From Phocaeicola fibrisolvens (GTDB lineage: Bacteria; Bacteroidota; Bacteroidia; Bacteroidales; Bacteroidaceae), in the NCBI RefSeq assembly GCF_025567125.1, contig NZ_JAOQJI010000015.1:21597-85596 (forward strand): DNA of 64,000 nucleotides, read 5' to 3'. Position numbers and translations under genes: made by a program. Each line of letters opens with the position of its first letter. Positions within the stretch are counted from its first letter, which is position 1. Positions 1 to 9,458 of the stretch are shown here, piece after piece. Below the pieces are notes generated by a model. That model worked only from the letters and a program-made list of their open reading frames with translations. It was not told where the DNA came from and searched no databases.

Positions 1-61
1 GAGTGGTTTTTAGAATTGATTCGTGTAATAGTCTGTATTTGAAAACTTAGTTTTAAAATTT

Positions 62-1114
62 ATGAAACCTTTTTCCTTTTATTTAAGTCTTATATTCGTT
101 GTATCGGTGTTTGCTTCTTGTCAGAAGGATGGTAAAAGTATTGTTACTCCGGTATCCAGTGGTAGGCCTTATGAGGTACTGGTAGTTGCGGATGACAAAT
201 GTTGGAACAGTCCGGATAGTGCGCTTTTCCATGTACTTGATACCGATGTACCGGGATTGCCCCAACCGGAACGTTCTTTCCGGATTTCGAGAGTTCGTCC
301 GGAGTATTTTGACCGTAGTACCCGTCTGTTCCGCAACATCATTATTGCGGATATTCAGGACATCTATACGCAAACCAAATTCAAGTATACCCGTGACGCG
401 TATTCTTCTCCACAGATGATTATGACTATCCAGTCGCCGAATCAGGAAGAGTTTGCTGAATATGTATCCAAGAATGGACAGGTGATTATTGATTTCTTTA
501 CCCGGGCAGAAATGAACCGAGAAGTAAAACTGTTGGAGAAGAAGCATAATGATGTCTTGTCTGCCAAGGTACAAAGCTTTTTTGACTGTGATATCTGGAT
601 GCCGGTAGAACTGGCTTCGTACAAGGTTGGCCAACAGTTCTTGTGGGCTTCCAGCAACCTGAATGATTTGAACTTTGTTATCTACACTTATCCGTATACC
701 AGCAAGGGAACTTTTACAAAGGCATATTTCATAGAAAAACGAGATTCTGTGATGAAAGCCAACATTCCGGGAGTAAAAGAAGGTATGTATATGGTGACTG
801 CCGATTCTATTTTTGTAGAAGCTCGTAATATTGCAGTGCAGGGTGATTATGCATATGAAGTACGCGGTTTGTGGGAGATGGAGAACGATGCGATGGGAGG
901 CCCTTTCGTTTCACATGTTCGTGTTGACCGTACGAACGGTCGGATTGTCGTAGTAGAAGGTTTCGTTTATAATCCGGGCAAACTGAAACGTGACCAGATT
1001 CGTAAACTGAATGCTGCCCTTTATACGTTGAAACTTCCTCTAGAGAAAAAGACGGGAGAACTTCCTGTAGACAATCAGATTTCGGAAGAAAAGGTAATGA
1101 AAGACAACTTATGA
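62..1114 (+). CDS. DUF4837 family lipoprotein
   Basis: A 350-residue protein with a short hydrophobic N-terminus ending in a lipobox-like ASC at about residue 20, so it is probably a lipid-anchored envelope protein. The body matches my memory of the Bacteroidales DUF4837 family: an early YEVLVVADD segment, then repeated beta/alpha blocks, and conserved VRVDRTNGRIVVVEGFVYNP near residue 290. No biochemical function is known to me for this family. It stands alone on the plus strand. The ATG start lies right after an AT-rich stretch with no clear ribosome-binding site, which is usual in this phylum. Family call fairly sure; role unknown. Confidence 0.8.
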   Translation: MKPFSFYLSLIFVVSVFASCQKDGKSIVTPVSSGRPYEVLVVADDKCWNSPDSALFHVLDTDVPGLPQPERSFRISRVRPEYFDRSTRLFRNIIIADIQDIYTQTKFKYTRDAYSSPQMIMTIQSPNQEEFAEYVSKNGQVIIDFFTRAEMNREVKLLEKKHNDVLSAKVQSFFDCDIWMPVELASYKVGQQFLWASSNLNDLNFVIYTYPYTSKGTFTKAYFIEKRDSVMKANIPGVKEGMYMVTADSIFVEARNIAVQGDYAYEVRGLWEMENDAMGGPFVSHVRVDRTNGRIVVVEGFVYNPGKLKRDQIRKLNAALYTLKLPLEKKTGELPVDNQISEEKVMKDNL

Positions 1115-1244
1115 AAGATAGTACATTTATTATATCGTTGATTAGCACTCTATTGTCCCGTTGTAAAAGCATAAATTGAATTCGAAACCGGAATTTCCCC
1201 TGTTTGGGCTGCCCAACCTTATTTGCGGGAGATATCTAGAGATA

Positions 1245-1291
1245 CAAAAAGCCAACTAATCCATAATGCTGTGTGTGTGAATTAGTTGGCT
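1245..1291 (-). terminator. Rho-independent terminator of the MATE gene
   Basis: An 11-bp perfect stem (AGCCAACTAAT at 1250-1260 against 1281-1291) is followed on the minus strand by TTTTTG. It sits just downstream of the minus-strand MATE stop codon and also separates it from the convergent DUF4837 gene. Confidence 0.75.
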
Positions 1292-1329
1292 GACTTTATA
1301 ACATTTAATGAATAGCCTTTTTTATATCC

Positions 1330-2661
1330 TTAAATTCGTTTCCTTTGCCAGCTTCCTTTTTTCAGGTAAATATAACTCAGCAGGCCGATGGCTCCGGCAT
1401 ATACATGTTCGGAGAACCAGCATACGGCTACGTCCATTTTCAGGAGCAGAATGATGAGGACGATGAAAATCAGGTAGCAGGTCAGGGCAATCATCTCCAG
1501 CAGAAAAGCAGCCCGGGTATCGCCTGTACCCGATACAGATTGGAAGAAAATAAATCCGGCACACTGGAAGAGATAGCTGGAGCAGAGTACCCAAAGCGTA
1601 GGGACGGCGGCATCTACCAGGTCGGGCATGTCGGTGTAGATACGGAGTACATACGTAGGCAGACAGGCTATCAGCAGGATGACAGGCCAGACAATGTAGG
1701 TGCAGAGCCGTACGTGCTGCCGGATGGTCGGCATGACATAGCGTGCTTCTCCGGCTCCAAGCAGGTTGCTGACAAGAGCGCTACAGGTGGAGGCAAAAGC
1801 CGTAATGGTCATGAACGGCACGCTCGACACGTTGCGTACGATGTTGGTGATGGCCAGTGAACGTTCGCCCAGGTGCTCGATGAAGATGAAGAACAGAAAC
1901 CAGGTGCTGATGGATACCGCATTCTGTATCATGGTCCATAGCGATACGCTCATGATGCGTTTCAGTTCTGCCCATCGGAACTTCACCAGTTGGTTCAGTC
2001 CGTATTTGGTACAGTCCACCTGCCGAACGGTGTAGACGATGAAAAAGAGCATGGATACCAGTTCTGCCAGTGAAGAACCGATGGCTGCTCCGGCAATGCC
2101 CAACGCCGGAAATCCCAGTTTCCCGAATACGAGGATATAATTGAATACCACGTTCGATGTGACCATAACGATGGAGTTGAGCGTGAGGGTCTTGGTCTGG
2201 GTGGTGCCTACAAAGAAAGCCCGGAACATAATAGCCACGAACGAGAAGAAAAATCCGAATACCCGCCAGTTGATGTAGCTCACGGCTGCCTCACAGACCC
2301 GGGGAGACGCTACTACGTGCGACAATATCCAGGGAGAAAACAGTTGGGACAGGGTGAACATGACCAGTGCCATGGCCAGCAGGAAGTAAATTCCCTGATA
2401 GAAAATGGAACCGATTTTCCGGAAATTACCTTCTCCGTTGCGACGGGCAATCAGAATCTGCGAGCCGATGCTGAAACCGAATCCCAGCATGAAGATGGCC
2501 AGGTAATATACGCCCGCAATGGCCGAAGCACCCAATTCCACTTCGCCCACCCGCCCCATGAAGGCCGTATCGGTCATGCCGATGAGTTGTTCCATGAGCA
2601 GACTGATCAAGATGGGGTAAGCCACCTTCCATATTTCGCGGTTGGTATATTTCGTATGCAT
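1330..2661 (-). CDS. MATE family efflux transporter
   Basis: A 443-residue polytopic membrane protein of the multidrug and toxin extrusion (MATE) family, which exchanges cations or drugs against Na+ or H+ across the inner membrane. The N-terminus shows the typical MATE pattern of a first helix with ISLLMEQLIGMTDTAFMGRVG, and the protein reads as two bundles of about six helices. Length is normal for the family. It is monocistronic, with its own terminator downstream and the rpsP terminator upstream. Substrate cannot be told from sequence. It is distinct from the two other MATE genes near 32-35 kb. Confidence 0.92.
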   Translation of the reverse strand: MHTKYTNREIWKVAYPILISLLMEQLIGMTDTAFMGRVGEVELGASAIAGVYYLAIFMLGFGFSIGSQILIARRNGEGNFRKIGSIFYQGIYFLLAMALVMFTLSQLFSPWILSHVVASPRVCEAAVSYINWRVFGFFFSFVAIMFRAFFVGTTQTKTLTLNSIVMVTSNVVFNYILVFGKLGFPALGIAGAAIGSSLAELVSMLFFIVYTVRQVDCTKYGLNQLVKFRWAELKRIMSVSLWTMIQNAVSISTWFLFFIFIEHLGERSLAITNIVRNVSSVPFMTITAFASTCSALVSNLLGAGEARYVMPTIRQHVRLCTYIVWPVILLIACLPTYVLRIYTDMPDLVDAAVPTLWVLCSSYLFQCAGFIFFQSVSGTGDTRAAFLLEMIALTCYLIFIVLIILLLKMDVAVCWFSEHVYAGAIGLLSYIYLKKGSWQRKRI

Positions 2662-2718
2662 AAAAAACGGATATCAGATGATGGGGAAATGTGGTGCAAA
2701 GATACGATAATTCTGCAT

Positions 2719-2752
2719 AAAAAAAGACCATCCTTTTGCAAGGACAGTCTTT
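2719..2752 (-). terminator. Rho-independent terminator of rpsP
   Basis: A 12-bp stem with two mismatches (2724-2735 against 2740-2751, loop TTGC) is followed on the minus strand by a run of T. It lies just downstream of the rpsP stop codon. Confidence 0.7.
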
Positions 2753-2777
2753 TGTTTGTCTTTTTCTGAAAGAAGAA

Positions 2778-3338
2778 TTATGCTTCAGCAGGAGCTTCTG
2801 TAGCAGCTTCTTCAGCAGGAGCAGCAGCTTCTTCTTCTGCCTTGGCAGCAGCCTCAGCTTCAGCTTTTGCAGCAGCTTCAGCAGCTTTCTTTTCAGCTAC
2901 CTTCTTCGCGATTTCTTCGTTTACTTTCTTTTCAGCTTCCAAACGTGCTTTAGCTTCAGCTTTCTTAGCTTCTTCTTCTTTAGCTTTCAAAGCAGCCAAA
3001 CCTGACTGTTTGTTTTCTTTCCAAGCGTTGAATTTAGCTTCAGCCTGTGCTTCATCGAATGCGCCTTTAGCTACACCGCCCAGCAGGTGTTTCTTCATGT
3101 ACACACCTTCGCGAGACAAGATGTTGCGTACTGTGTCAGTAGGCTGTGCACCTACCATTACCCAGTGTAATGCACGTTCAAAATTCAAATCTACTGTGGC
3201 AGGATTGGTGTTCGGATTGTAAGTACCAATTTTTTCAGTAAATCTACCATCACGTGGTGCTCTTGCGTCTGCAATAACAATTGAATAGAACGCATATCCT
3301 TTGCGTCCGTTTCTTTGCAATCTGATTTTAGTTGCCAT
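2778..3338 (-). CDS. rpsP: 30S ribosomal protein S16 with long Ala/Glu-rich tail
   Basis: The first ~90 residues are a canonical bS16 domain (MATKIRLQRNGRKGYAFYSIV, GTYNP, WVMVGAQPTDTVRNIL), a 30S assembly protein. The total of 186 residues is about twice the usual bacterial length. Residues ~105-186 form a low-complexity Lys/Glu then Ala/Glu tail ending in PAEEAATEAPAEA, likely a charged helix or disordered. Such extensions are common in Bacteroidetes S16, so it is not a misassembly. A strong promoter with both Bacteroides boxes lies at 3404-3434. No rimM or trmD follows, unlike in Proteobacteria. Confidence 0.97.
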   Translation of the reverse strand: MATKIRLQRNGRKGYAFYSIVIADARAPRDGRFTEKIGTYNPNTNPATVDLNFERALHWVMVGAQPTDTVRNILSREGVYMKKHLLGGVAKGAFDEAQAEAKFNAWKENKQSGLAALKAKEEEAKKAEAKARLEAEKKVNEEIAKKVAEKKAAEAAAKAEAEAAAKAEEEAAAPAEEAATEAPAEA

Positions 3339-3379
3339 TTTTCTTAATTAGTTTTTTTAATGTAAATGATTTGAATTAT

Positions 3380-3434
3380 GCTAATAACCCGTATTAGCGG
3401 GTGCAAAGGTACAACTTTTCTTTTGTTCTACAAA
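3380..3434 (-). promoter_or_regulatory. rpsP promoter and leader hairpin
   Basis: On the minus strand TTTG (3431-3434) and TACCTTTG (3404-3411) are separated by 19 bp, matching the Bacteroides primary-sigma consensus (TTTG, TAnnTTTG). The transcript would begin near 3398, directly at a small perfect hairpin (GCTAATA at 3380-3386 with TATTAGC at 3392-3398), which may protect the 5' end or take part in r-protein control. Confidence 0.7.
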
Positions 3435-3446
3435 TAGTTGCGCCAA

Positions 3447-4286
3447 TTATTTATTGATTTCGCGCAGCCATTTTTCCAGTTCGCCCGTCCATTGGCGTTT
3501 GTAAGGGAAACTGTCGTTGTATCCCCAGCCGTGTCCTCCCACCGGATAGATGTGCAGGCTGGCGGGGACTTTATTGTTGACGAGGGCAGTGTAGTAGTTT
3601 ACGCTGTTGGCCACGGGAACCACCGTGTCATCGCTGCTGTGCAGGATGAAGGCCGGTGGGGTCTGTGGGTTGACCTGCTGTTCGTTGGAATATTTTTGTT
3701 CCAGTTCCTTCGAAGGATTCCTGCCTAACAAATCATCATGGGAGCCTGTATGTGTGTAGCCCGGGTCCATGGTGATGACCGGATAGAACAGAATCTGGAA
3801 ATCCGGGCGGGTTTCTGCATCCGTGAAATGAGTGGCTACCGTACTGGCCAGATGCCCTCCTGCCGACGATCCCATGATACCCAGCTTCTTCACATTCCAT
3901 TCTGTGGTGTGCTGCTGCATGATGCGGAGGGCTTGCTGGGCATCGCTCAGCGGCACTTCGTGATGTCCGTTGGGCATGCGGTAGCGTAGCACGGCATAAG
4001 TGATGCCTTGGCTGTTGAACCAGGCGGCCATATCGTGGCCTTCGTGTCCCATGGCCAAAGTCCAGTATCCTCCTCCGGGGCAGGCCACGATGGCCATCCC
4101 GTTACTTTTTTCTGCCGGATAGACGGTCAGCACGGGTTCTTCCACGTAAAGCGGTCCATCTTTTACCTGTTGGGTCATTTCGTTGGTGTTGGGGGCACCA
4201 TCGGGCCATATCTTGATTTCAATGCCTTTTTGGGCAAAGAGGTGGCTGGATATCAGCAGCCACCCCATGAGCAGTAGTTTTTTCAT
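3447..4286 (-). CDS. Secreted alpha/beta-hydrolase (esterase)
   Basis: A 279-residue protein with a Sec signal peptide (MKKLLLMGWLLISSHLFAQ), so it is exported to the periplasm. It has an alpha/beta-hydrolase fold: oxyanion region CPGGGYW (~69-75), nucleophile elbow G-S-S-A-G with Ser141, acid Asp220 in HSSDD, and His252 in GGHGWG. It resembles the acetyl-xylan esterase/BD-FAE-like group that deacylates plant polysaccharides, but substrate is not provable here. It starts 20 bp after the OPT transporter stop on the same strand, so the two probably form an operon. Confidence 0.85.
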   Translation of the reverse strand: MKKLLLMGWLLISSHLFAQKGIEIKIWPDGAPNTNEMTQQVKDGPLYVEEPVLTVYPAEKSNGMAIVACPGGGYWTLAMGHEGHDMAAWFNSQGITYAVLRYRMPNGHHEVPLSDAQQALRIMQQHTTEWNVKKLGIMGSSAGGHLASTVATHFTDAETRPDFQILFYPVITMDPGYTHTGSHDDLLGRNPSKELEQKYSNEQQVNPQTPPAFILHSSDDTVVPVANSVNYYTALVNNKVPASLHIYPVGGHGWGYNDSFPYKRQWTGELEKWLREINK

Positions 4287-4305
4287 GTGTCGTATGAGTC
4301 TGAGG

Positions 4306-6294
4306 TTATTTTTTCAGTTTCATGCTGGCCTTGACCAGATAGGCTATCAGCAGCAGATAGACAATTAGTGATACCAGCTCACTCATCGGATTGCTCAGCC
4401 ATTCCTCGTGGATGAGGTTGATGTTGCAATAGCGCATGATGGCACTTACCACTCCCATCAGAGCACCTCCGGCAATGAATCCGGAAGCCAGCAGCGTACC
4501 TTTTTCGCCGCGTGCCGTGTTGACGGCTTCGTCCTTGCTGCGGGAAGTCACGTACCAGTTGATGGCTCCACCCACCAGCAACGGGAGGTTCAGTTCCAAG
4601 GGGATGAACATACCCAGCGCGAAGGCCAGGGCAGGCACCTTGCAGAAGGTCAGTACCAGTGCCAGTACCGCACCGATGCCATAGAGCAACCATGGGGCAC
4701 CTACTCCGTTCATCAGCGGGTCGATGACAGCTGCCATGGCGTTGGCCTGTGGGGCAGCCAGTTGTCCGCTGGTGAATCCATACGAATCGTTCAGTACCAT
4801 GATGACGCCGCCTACGGTAGCTGCCGAAACCAGTGTGCCGAGGAACTTCCAGCTTTCCTGCTTCTTGGGTGTGCTACCCAGCCAATAACCGATTTTCAGG
4901 TCGGTGATGAAACCGCCGGCCATGGACAATGCAGTGCAGACCACGCCACCCATTACCAGTGAAGCCACCATACCCGTGGCACCTTTCAGGCCCACGGCCA
5001 CCATGATGACGGAAGCCAGAATCAAGGTCATCAGGGTCATGCCCGATACCGGGTTCGTACCGACGATGGCGATGGCATTGGCCGCCACGGTGGTGAAGAG
5101 GAAGGAGATTCCCGCTACCAGCAGGATGGCTACTACAGTATGTAGGATGTTGCCTTGCATCACGTCGAAATAGAAGAAGAGTACCACGAGCAACAGGGTG
5201 AACAAAGAACCGAAGGCGATGATTTTCATGGACAGGTCTTTCTGTGTGCGTTCCACACTTTCTTCGGTCTTCTTTCCTTTCATCTCATTGGCAGCCAAGC
5301 TGACCGCACTCTTGATGATGCCCCATGAACGTACGATACCGATGATACCTGCCATGGCGATACCTCCGATACCGATGCTCTTGGCATATTCCTTGAAGAT
5401 GAGTTCGGGCGACATGTCTTTCACGGCCATGGTGATGTCCGGATTCCAGGCATTCAGCACCTGGTCGCCCCAGAACAGGGAGATACCTGGAACGATGACC
5501 CACCATACCACCAGGGAGCCGGCACAGATGATGGCCGCATATTTCAGGCCGACGATGTAACCGAGTCCCAGTACGGCAGCTCCCGTATTGATTTTGAAAA
5601 CCAGTTTGAACTTGTCGGCAATGGTCTCGCCCCATCCACAGATACGGCTTGTAAAGTTCTCGTTCCACCAGCCGAACGTACCCACGATGAAGTCGTACAG
5701 ACCGCCTACCAGTCCGGCCATGAGCAACGGTTTGGCCTGGTCACCTCCCTTTTCACCCGATACAAGTACCTGGGTACTGGCGGTCGCTTCCGGGAAGGGA
5801 TATTCCCCGTGTTTGTCTTTCACGAAATATTTGCGGAACGGAATCAGGAACAGGATGCCCAGCACGCCGCCCAGCAGGGAGCTGATGAACATCTGCATGA
5901 AGTTGACCGTCATTTCCGGATATTTTTCCTGCAGAATGTAGAGGGCCGGCAGGGTAAAGATGGCTCCTGCCACGATGACGCCCGAGCAGGCACCGATGGA
6001 CTGGATCATGACGTTTTCACCCAGTGCGCCTTTGCGTTTGGTGGCACTGGAAATGCCCACGGCAATGATGGCGATAGGGATGGCTGCTTCGAACACCTGT
6101 CCCACTTTCAGGCCCAGGTAAGCGGCGGCAGCCGAGAAGATGACGGCCATGACAAGTCCCCATGTCACGGACCACAGGTTTACTTCAGGATACGTTTTTC
6201 CGGGAGACATGAGTGGTTCGTATTTTTCTCCCGGTTTGAGCGGACGGAACGCGTTGTCGGGCAATCCCGTCGGTTTTTCTTGTGTCTCTTTCAT
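4306..6294 (-). CDS. OPT family oligopeptide transporter
   Basis: A 662-residue polytopic inner-membrane protein of the oligopeptide transporter (OPT) superfamily, proton-coupled importers of small peptides or metal chelates. The N-terminal part carries the typical block around AAAAYLGLKVGQVFEAAIPIAI and KRKGALGENVMIQSIG. Many Gly/Ala-rich helices follow to the C-terminus. Length fits bacterial OPT proteins. It is first in a likely two-gene unit with the secreted esterase, suggesting uptake or processing of dietary compounds. Exact cargo is unknown. Confidence 0.93.
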   Translation of the reverse strand: MKETQEKPTGLPDNAFRPLKPGEKYEPLMSPGKTYPEVNLWSVTWGLVMAVIFSAAAAYLGLKVGQVFEAAIPIAIIAVGISSATKRKGALGENVMIQSIGACSGVIVAGAIFTLPALYILQEKYPEMTVNFMQMFISSLLGGVLGILFLIPFRKYFVKDKHGEYPFPEATASTQVLVSGEKGGDQAKPLLMAGLVGGLYDFIVGTFGWWNENFTSRICGWGETIADKFKLVFKINTGAAVLGLGYIVGLKYAAIICAGSLVVWWVIVPGISLFWGDQVLNAWNPDITMAVKDMSPELIFKEYAKSIGIGGIAMAGIIGIVRSWGIIKSAVSLAANEMKGKKTEESVERTQKDLSMKIIAFGSLFTLLLVVLFFYFDVMQGNILHTVVAILLVAGISFLFTTVAANAIAIVGTNPVSGMTLMTLILASVIMVAVGLKGATGMVASLVMGGVVCTALSMAGGFITDLKIGYWLGSTPKKQESWKFLGTLVSAATVGGVIMVLNDSYGFTSGQLAAPQANAMAAVIDPLMNGVGAPWLLYGIGAVLALVLTFCKVPALAFALGMFIPLELNLPLLVGGAINWYVTSRSKDEAVNTARGEKGTLLASGFIAGGALMGVVSAIMRYCNINLIHEEWLSNPMSELVSLIVYLLLIAYLVKASMKLKK

Positions 6295-6607
6295 GAATAA
6301 TATTGCATTATGATTTGATTAATATTCTTTCGGGTGTCCAAAAGTAGTAAAAATCATTCATATTCATGCAAAAGGCTCCTTATTTTTGCGCTGTAGAAAA
6401 ACGCAAGTACGTTTCAGATAGAATGCTTTTACGCTTGAAGGGAAGCACTAGTTTGTTTGAGGTAAAACGCAAAGGTGCATTAATCAAAACTCTTTGACAT
6501 TTCAGATTGAGCGTAAGTACGTGGTTAAAGACGGTTTTAGACCATAATAAAACAGGAGAAACACCCGCAGATGTTCCTCCTGAATAAGTATGAAAAACGA
6601 CTGTATT
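6295..6607. other. Intergenic region between OPT and DUF1573 genes
   Basis: This 313-bp gap holds a candidate OPT promoter on the minus strand: TACTTTTG at 6339-6346, with a possible TTTG at 6369-6372 (spacing 22 bp, a little long). It also holds the DUF1573 terminator at 6547-6582. The octamer AAGTACGT occurs twice (from 6405 and 6514) without clear meaning. A lone TATTTTTG at 6381-6388 on the plus strand has no gene after it. I see no tRNA and no open frame of note. Confidence 0.5.
6547..6582 (-). terminator. Terminator of the DUF1573 gene
   Basis: An 11-bp stem (6553-6563 against 6572-6582, one mismatch, GC-rich) is followed on the minus strand by GTTTTATT. It lies 25 bp after the DUF1573 stop. 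Confidence 0.65.
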
Positions 6608-7012
6608 TTAGTTGTTTGCATCGGCTGATGCCGGTGTCATGTCTCCCTCTACTACCAAGCGGGTGATTTCGTTCTTGGAGTTGGTGCGCAGGGTGATGGT
6701 CTTGCGGAAATGTCCGGGGAATTTGCCGGCTCCGTTGTAAGTCACTGTCACCTCACCGCTTTCACCCGGTTTGATGGGTTCTTTCGGATACTGAGGTACG
6801 GTACATCCGCACGAAGCGATGGCCTGATGAATTACCAGTGGTCCGTCGCCCGTATTGGTGAACTTGAATTTGCAAGTCACTTTCGGACTGCTTTCAGAGA
6901 AAGAGCCAAAGTTGTATGTAGTTTTTTCAAACGTAATCTGTGCTGTTCCCTGTGCGATGACGAACAGGATGTTCATTACGCACAACAAGGTAGTAAATAA
7001 AATCTTCTTCAT
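6608..7012 (-). CDS. DUF1573 domain-containing secreted protein
   Basis: A 134-residue exported protein: signal peptide to about residue 20 (ending VIAQG), then one DUF1573 immunoglobulin-like beta-sandwich. The family signature is visible: ITFEKTTYNFGSF, FTNTGDGPLVI and ASCGCTVPQYP (Cys68, Cys70), then PGESGEVTVTYN. Length is typical of single-domain members, which are abundant in Bacteroidetes envelopes and of unknown function. A -7 box TATCTTTG (7050-7057, minus strand) is a plausible promoter. It is monocistronic with its own terminator. Confidence 0.88.
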   Translation of the reverse strand: MKKILFTTLLCVMNILFVIAQGTAQITFEKTTYNFGSFSESSPKVTCKFKFTNTGDGPLVIHQAIASCGCTVPQYPKEPIKPGESGEVTVTYNGAGKFPGHFRKTITLRTNSKNEITRLVVEGDMTPASADANN

Positions 7013-7115
7013 TTTCTTTTGTTTTTAATCCTTACTCTTGACAACTTCGCAAAGATAGTGTTTTTATGCTAAAGGGGTATGTTTGTGCAGTTTTATTAAC
7101 ATACTTGAAGTGTTG

Positions 7116-9326
7116 TTATCTGTTTACCTGCTTTACCCCTTTCACGGTTTTTATCTTCTTGATCAGTGATTCCAGCTTAGCATTGTCGTCCACCGTCACG
7201 GTCAGCATGCCCGAGAACAGTCCGTCGTGCGAGTCAATGCTGATGGAACGCAACAGAATATTGCTTTCCTTATTAATAATGGACGTGATGTTGGTCACGA
7301 TGCCGATGTCGTCATGTCCGATGATACGGAGCGTGATGGGATACTGCTTTCCTTGGCTCTTCCCGGCCCAGCGTGCCTTAACAATACGATAAGGGAAGCG
7401 GGAACGCATTTCCTTGGCGTTCGGACAGTCGCAGCGGTGAATCTTGATACCTCCGTTGATGCTCACAAAGCCGAACACTTCATCGCCGTAAATCGGGTTG
7501 CAGCATTTGGCCAGAGTGAAATCCAGTCCCTTCAGGTTCTGGTCGATAACCAGCACGTCGTCCTTGTAGTCCTTGGCATCGGTCGGCTGCTGGATGTTGA
7601 ACGACTCTGCACTGCGGTAGCTGATTTCTTCGCGCTGCTCGGTCTCCTTCTTCTGCATGTCGAGGTACTTGTCGATGATGTCGTTCACATCGATTGACTC
7701 GTCGGCAATGCTTTGGTAGAAATCGGTCACGGTCTTGAAGCCCAGTTTCCGGATGAGGCGCATCAGGATGGCTTCATCGTATTCCATTTTCCGGTTCTTG
7801 AATTTCCGTTCCAGGGTTTCCTTGGCAAATTCTGTCTGGCGGGCTGCAATCTCTTTCAATGCCTGACGTATTTTGTTGCGGGCTTTCGCCGTGGTGACGA
7901 AGGTCAGCCAGTCGCGTTTCGGCGTCTGAGTGTTCGAGGTCATGATTTCCACCTGGTCACCGCTGTTCAGTTTCTGGCGGAGCTGCACGTTCTTTCCGTT
8001 CACGCGGGCACCCGTACACCGGCATCCCAAGTTGGAGTGGATAGAGAAGGCAAAGTCGAGCACGGTGGCTCCCTGCGGCAGTTTGTACAAATCGCCTTTG
8101 GGAGTGAACACGAACACTTCGTCTTTGTACAAGTCCAGTTTGAACTGGTCCATGGCATCCAAGTCGTTGTCAGCATTTTCCAGTGTTTCCCGGATGGAGT
8201 TCAGCCATTCGTCCAGACCGCTTTCCCCCTTGATACCTTTGTATCGCCAGTGGGCGGCAAGACCTTTTTCGGCAATCTCATCCATGCGTTCCGTACGGAT
8301 TTGTACCTCTACCCATTTGCCTTCCGGTCCCATGACAGTGATGTGTAAAGACTCGTATCCGTTGCTCTTCGGCACGGACAACCAGTCGCGCAGACGTTTG
8401 GGGTTGGGCAAGTACATATCGGTCACGATGGAGTAGGCCTGCCAGCACTCCTGCTTCTCCTTGTCGAGCGGAGAATCAAGGATGATACGGATGGCAAACA
8501 GGTCGTACACGCCTTCGAAGGGGCATCCCTGCTTTTTCATCTTCTGGTAGATGGAGTGGATGGACTTGGTACGTCCTTTCATGTGGAACTTCAGTCCGGC
8601 TTCTTCCAGTTTTTTCTTTATCGGTTCGATGAATGCGTCAATGTAGCGGTCGCGCGCTTGTTTGGTGGCATTCAGTTTCTCCTTGATATAATAGTACACG
8701 TCATGCTGCGTGTATTTCAGTGACAAATCCTCCAGTTCCGATTTCAGCTTGTACAGTCCCAGTTTGTGTGCCAGCGGGGCATACAGGTAGGCCGCTTCGT
8801 TGGCCACTTCCAGTCGGGCTTCTTCATTCGGGCTGTCCTTTATCTGCCGCATCAGGTTCACACGGTCGGCAATGATAATCAGGATGACCCGCATGTCTTC
8901 GGCAAACGACAGAAGCAGGTTGCGGAAATTTTCCGATTCGATGATGGGACTCTTGGAATATAGTTCGTTGATTTTTACAAGTCCCCGGATAATGCCGGCC
9001 ACGTCTTCTCCGTATTCCTCCTTGACGGACTCCAGGCTGCACAAGTTGTATTTCACAGACTCATGAAGCATGATGCCCAGAATCGAGGCGCGGCGCATAC
9101 CGATTTCTTCGGCTACGATAACAGCCGTCTGCATGTCTTTGATGATGGGGTTCATTTGGAAGACATTCCGTGGAATAGTTCCTTCCGACATGGCTTTTAT
9201 GAGGTGGTTCTTCAGTTTGCGGCAGTCATCTTTTTGTAACGTGTCTTTTGATAGTAATAACAGCCTTTTATAAAGCTGAATCAGTTGTTTGTGCTCTTCC
9301 GGCGTGAAAAATTCATTGTTCTCCAT
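7116..9326 (-). CDS. relA: RelA/SpoT-family (p)ppGpp synthetase with degenerate hydrolase
   Basis: A 736-residue RSH protein with the full domain order: HD-like region (~30-180), synthetase (~240-360, GRTKSIHSIYQKM and NGYESLHITV intact), TGS (~402-465), a Cys/His segment with CCNPIYGDEVFGF, and a C-terminal ACT domain (~665-736). The hydrolase site is eroded. The HD pair reads His88-Glu89 (LHESVKYN where LHDTVEDT is usual), and the upstream metal-binding His is replaced in MNPIIKDM. The synthetase loop has RLRD (311-314), close to the RxKD form. I infer a synthetase-only enzyme; family knowledge says many Bacteroides carry a second, hydrolase-competent RSH. Confidence 0.93.
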   Translation of the reverse strand: MENNEFFTPEEHKQLIQLYKRLLLLSKDTLQKDDCRKLKNHLIKAMSEGTIPRNVFQMNPIIKDMQTAVIVAEEIGMRRASILGIMLHESVKYNLCSLESVKEEYGEDVAGIIRGLVKINELYSKSPIIESENFRNLLLSFAEDMRVILIIIADRVNLMRQIKDSPNEEARLEVANEAAYLYAPLAHKLGLYKLKSELEDLSLKYTQHDVYYYIKEKLNATKQARDRYIDAFIEPIKKKLEEAGLKFHMKGRTKSIHSIYQKMKKQGCPFEGVYDLFAIRIILDSPLDKEKQECWQAYSIVTDMYLPNPKRLRDWLSVPKSNGYESLHITVMGPEGKWVEVQIRTERMDEIAEKGLAAHWRYKGIKGESGLDEWLNSIRETLENADNDLDAMDQFKLDLYKDEVFVFTPKGDLYKLPQGATVLDFAFSIHSNLGCRCTGARVNGKNVQLRQKLNSGDQVEIMTSNTQTPKRDWLTFVTTAKARNKIRQALKEIAARQTEFAKETLERKFKNRKMEYDEAILMRLIRKLGFKTVTDFYQSIADESIDVNDIIDKYLDMQKKETEQREEISYRSAESFNIQQPTDAKDYKDDVLVIDQNLKGLDFTLAKCCNPIYGDEVFGFVSINGGIKIHRCDCPNAKEMRSRFPYRIVKARWAGKSQGKQYPITLRIIGHDDIGIVTNITSIINKESNILLRSISIDSHDGLFSGMLTVTVDDNAKLESLIKKIKTVKGVKQVNR

Positions 9327-9458
9327 AATGCCTCGTTTTGTTGTTTGTGGGTAAAGTTACTTTTTTTTTATCGATATGGTGCATTCTTACTGTATTTTTT
9401 CTATTTTTGAGCATGATTCTGAATGCAGAAAGAATATTCATTACCTAAATAAAACAAT

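Noticed and set aside
6381..6540. Small RNA from the plus-strand TATTTTTG box between OPT and DUF1573 genes
   Set aside because: No -33 box and no plus-strand terminator with a T run were found.
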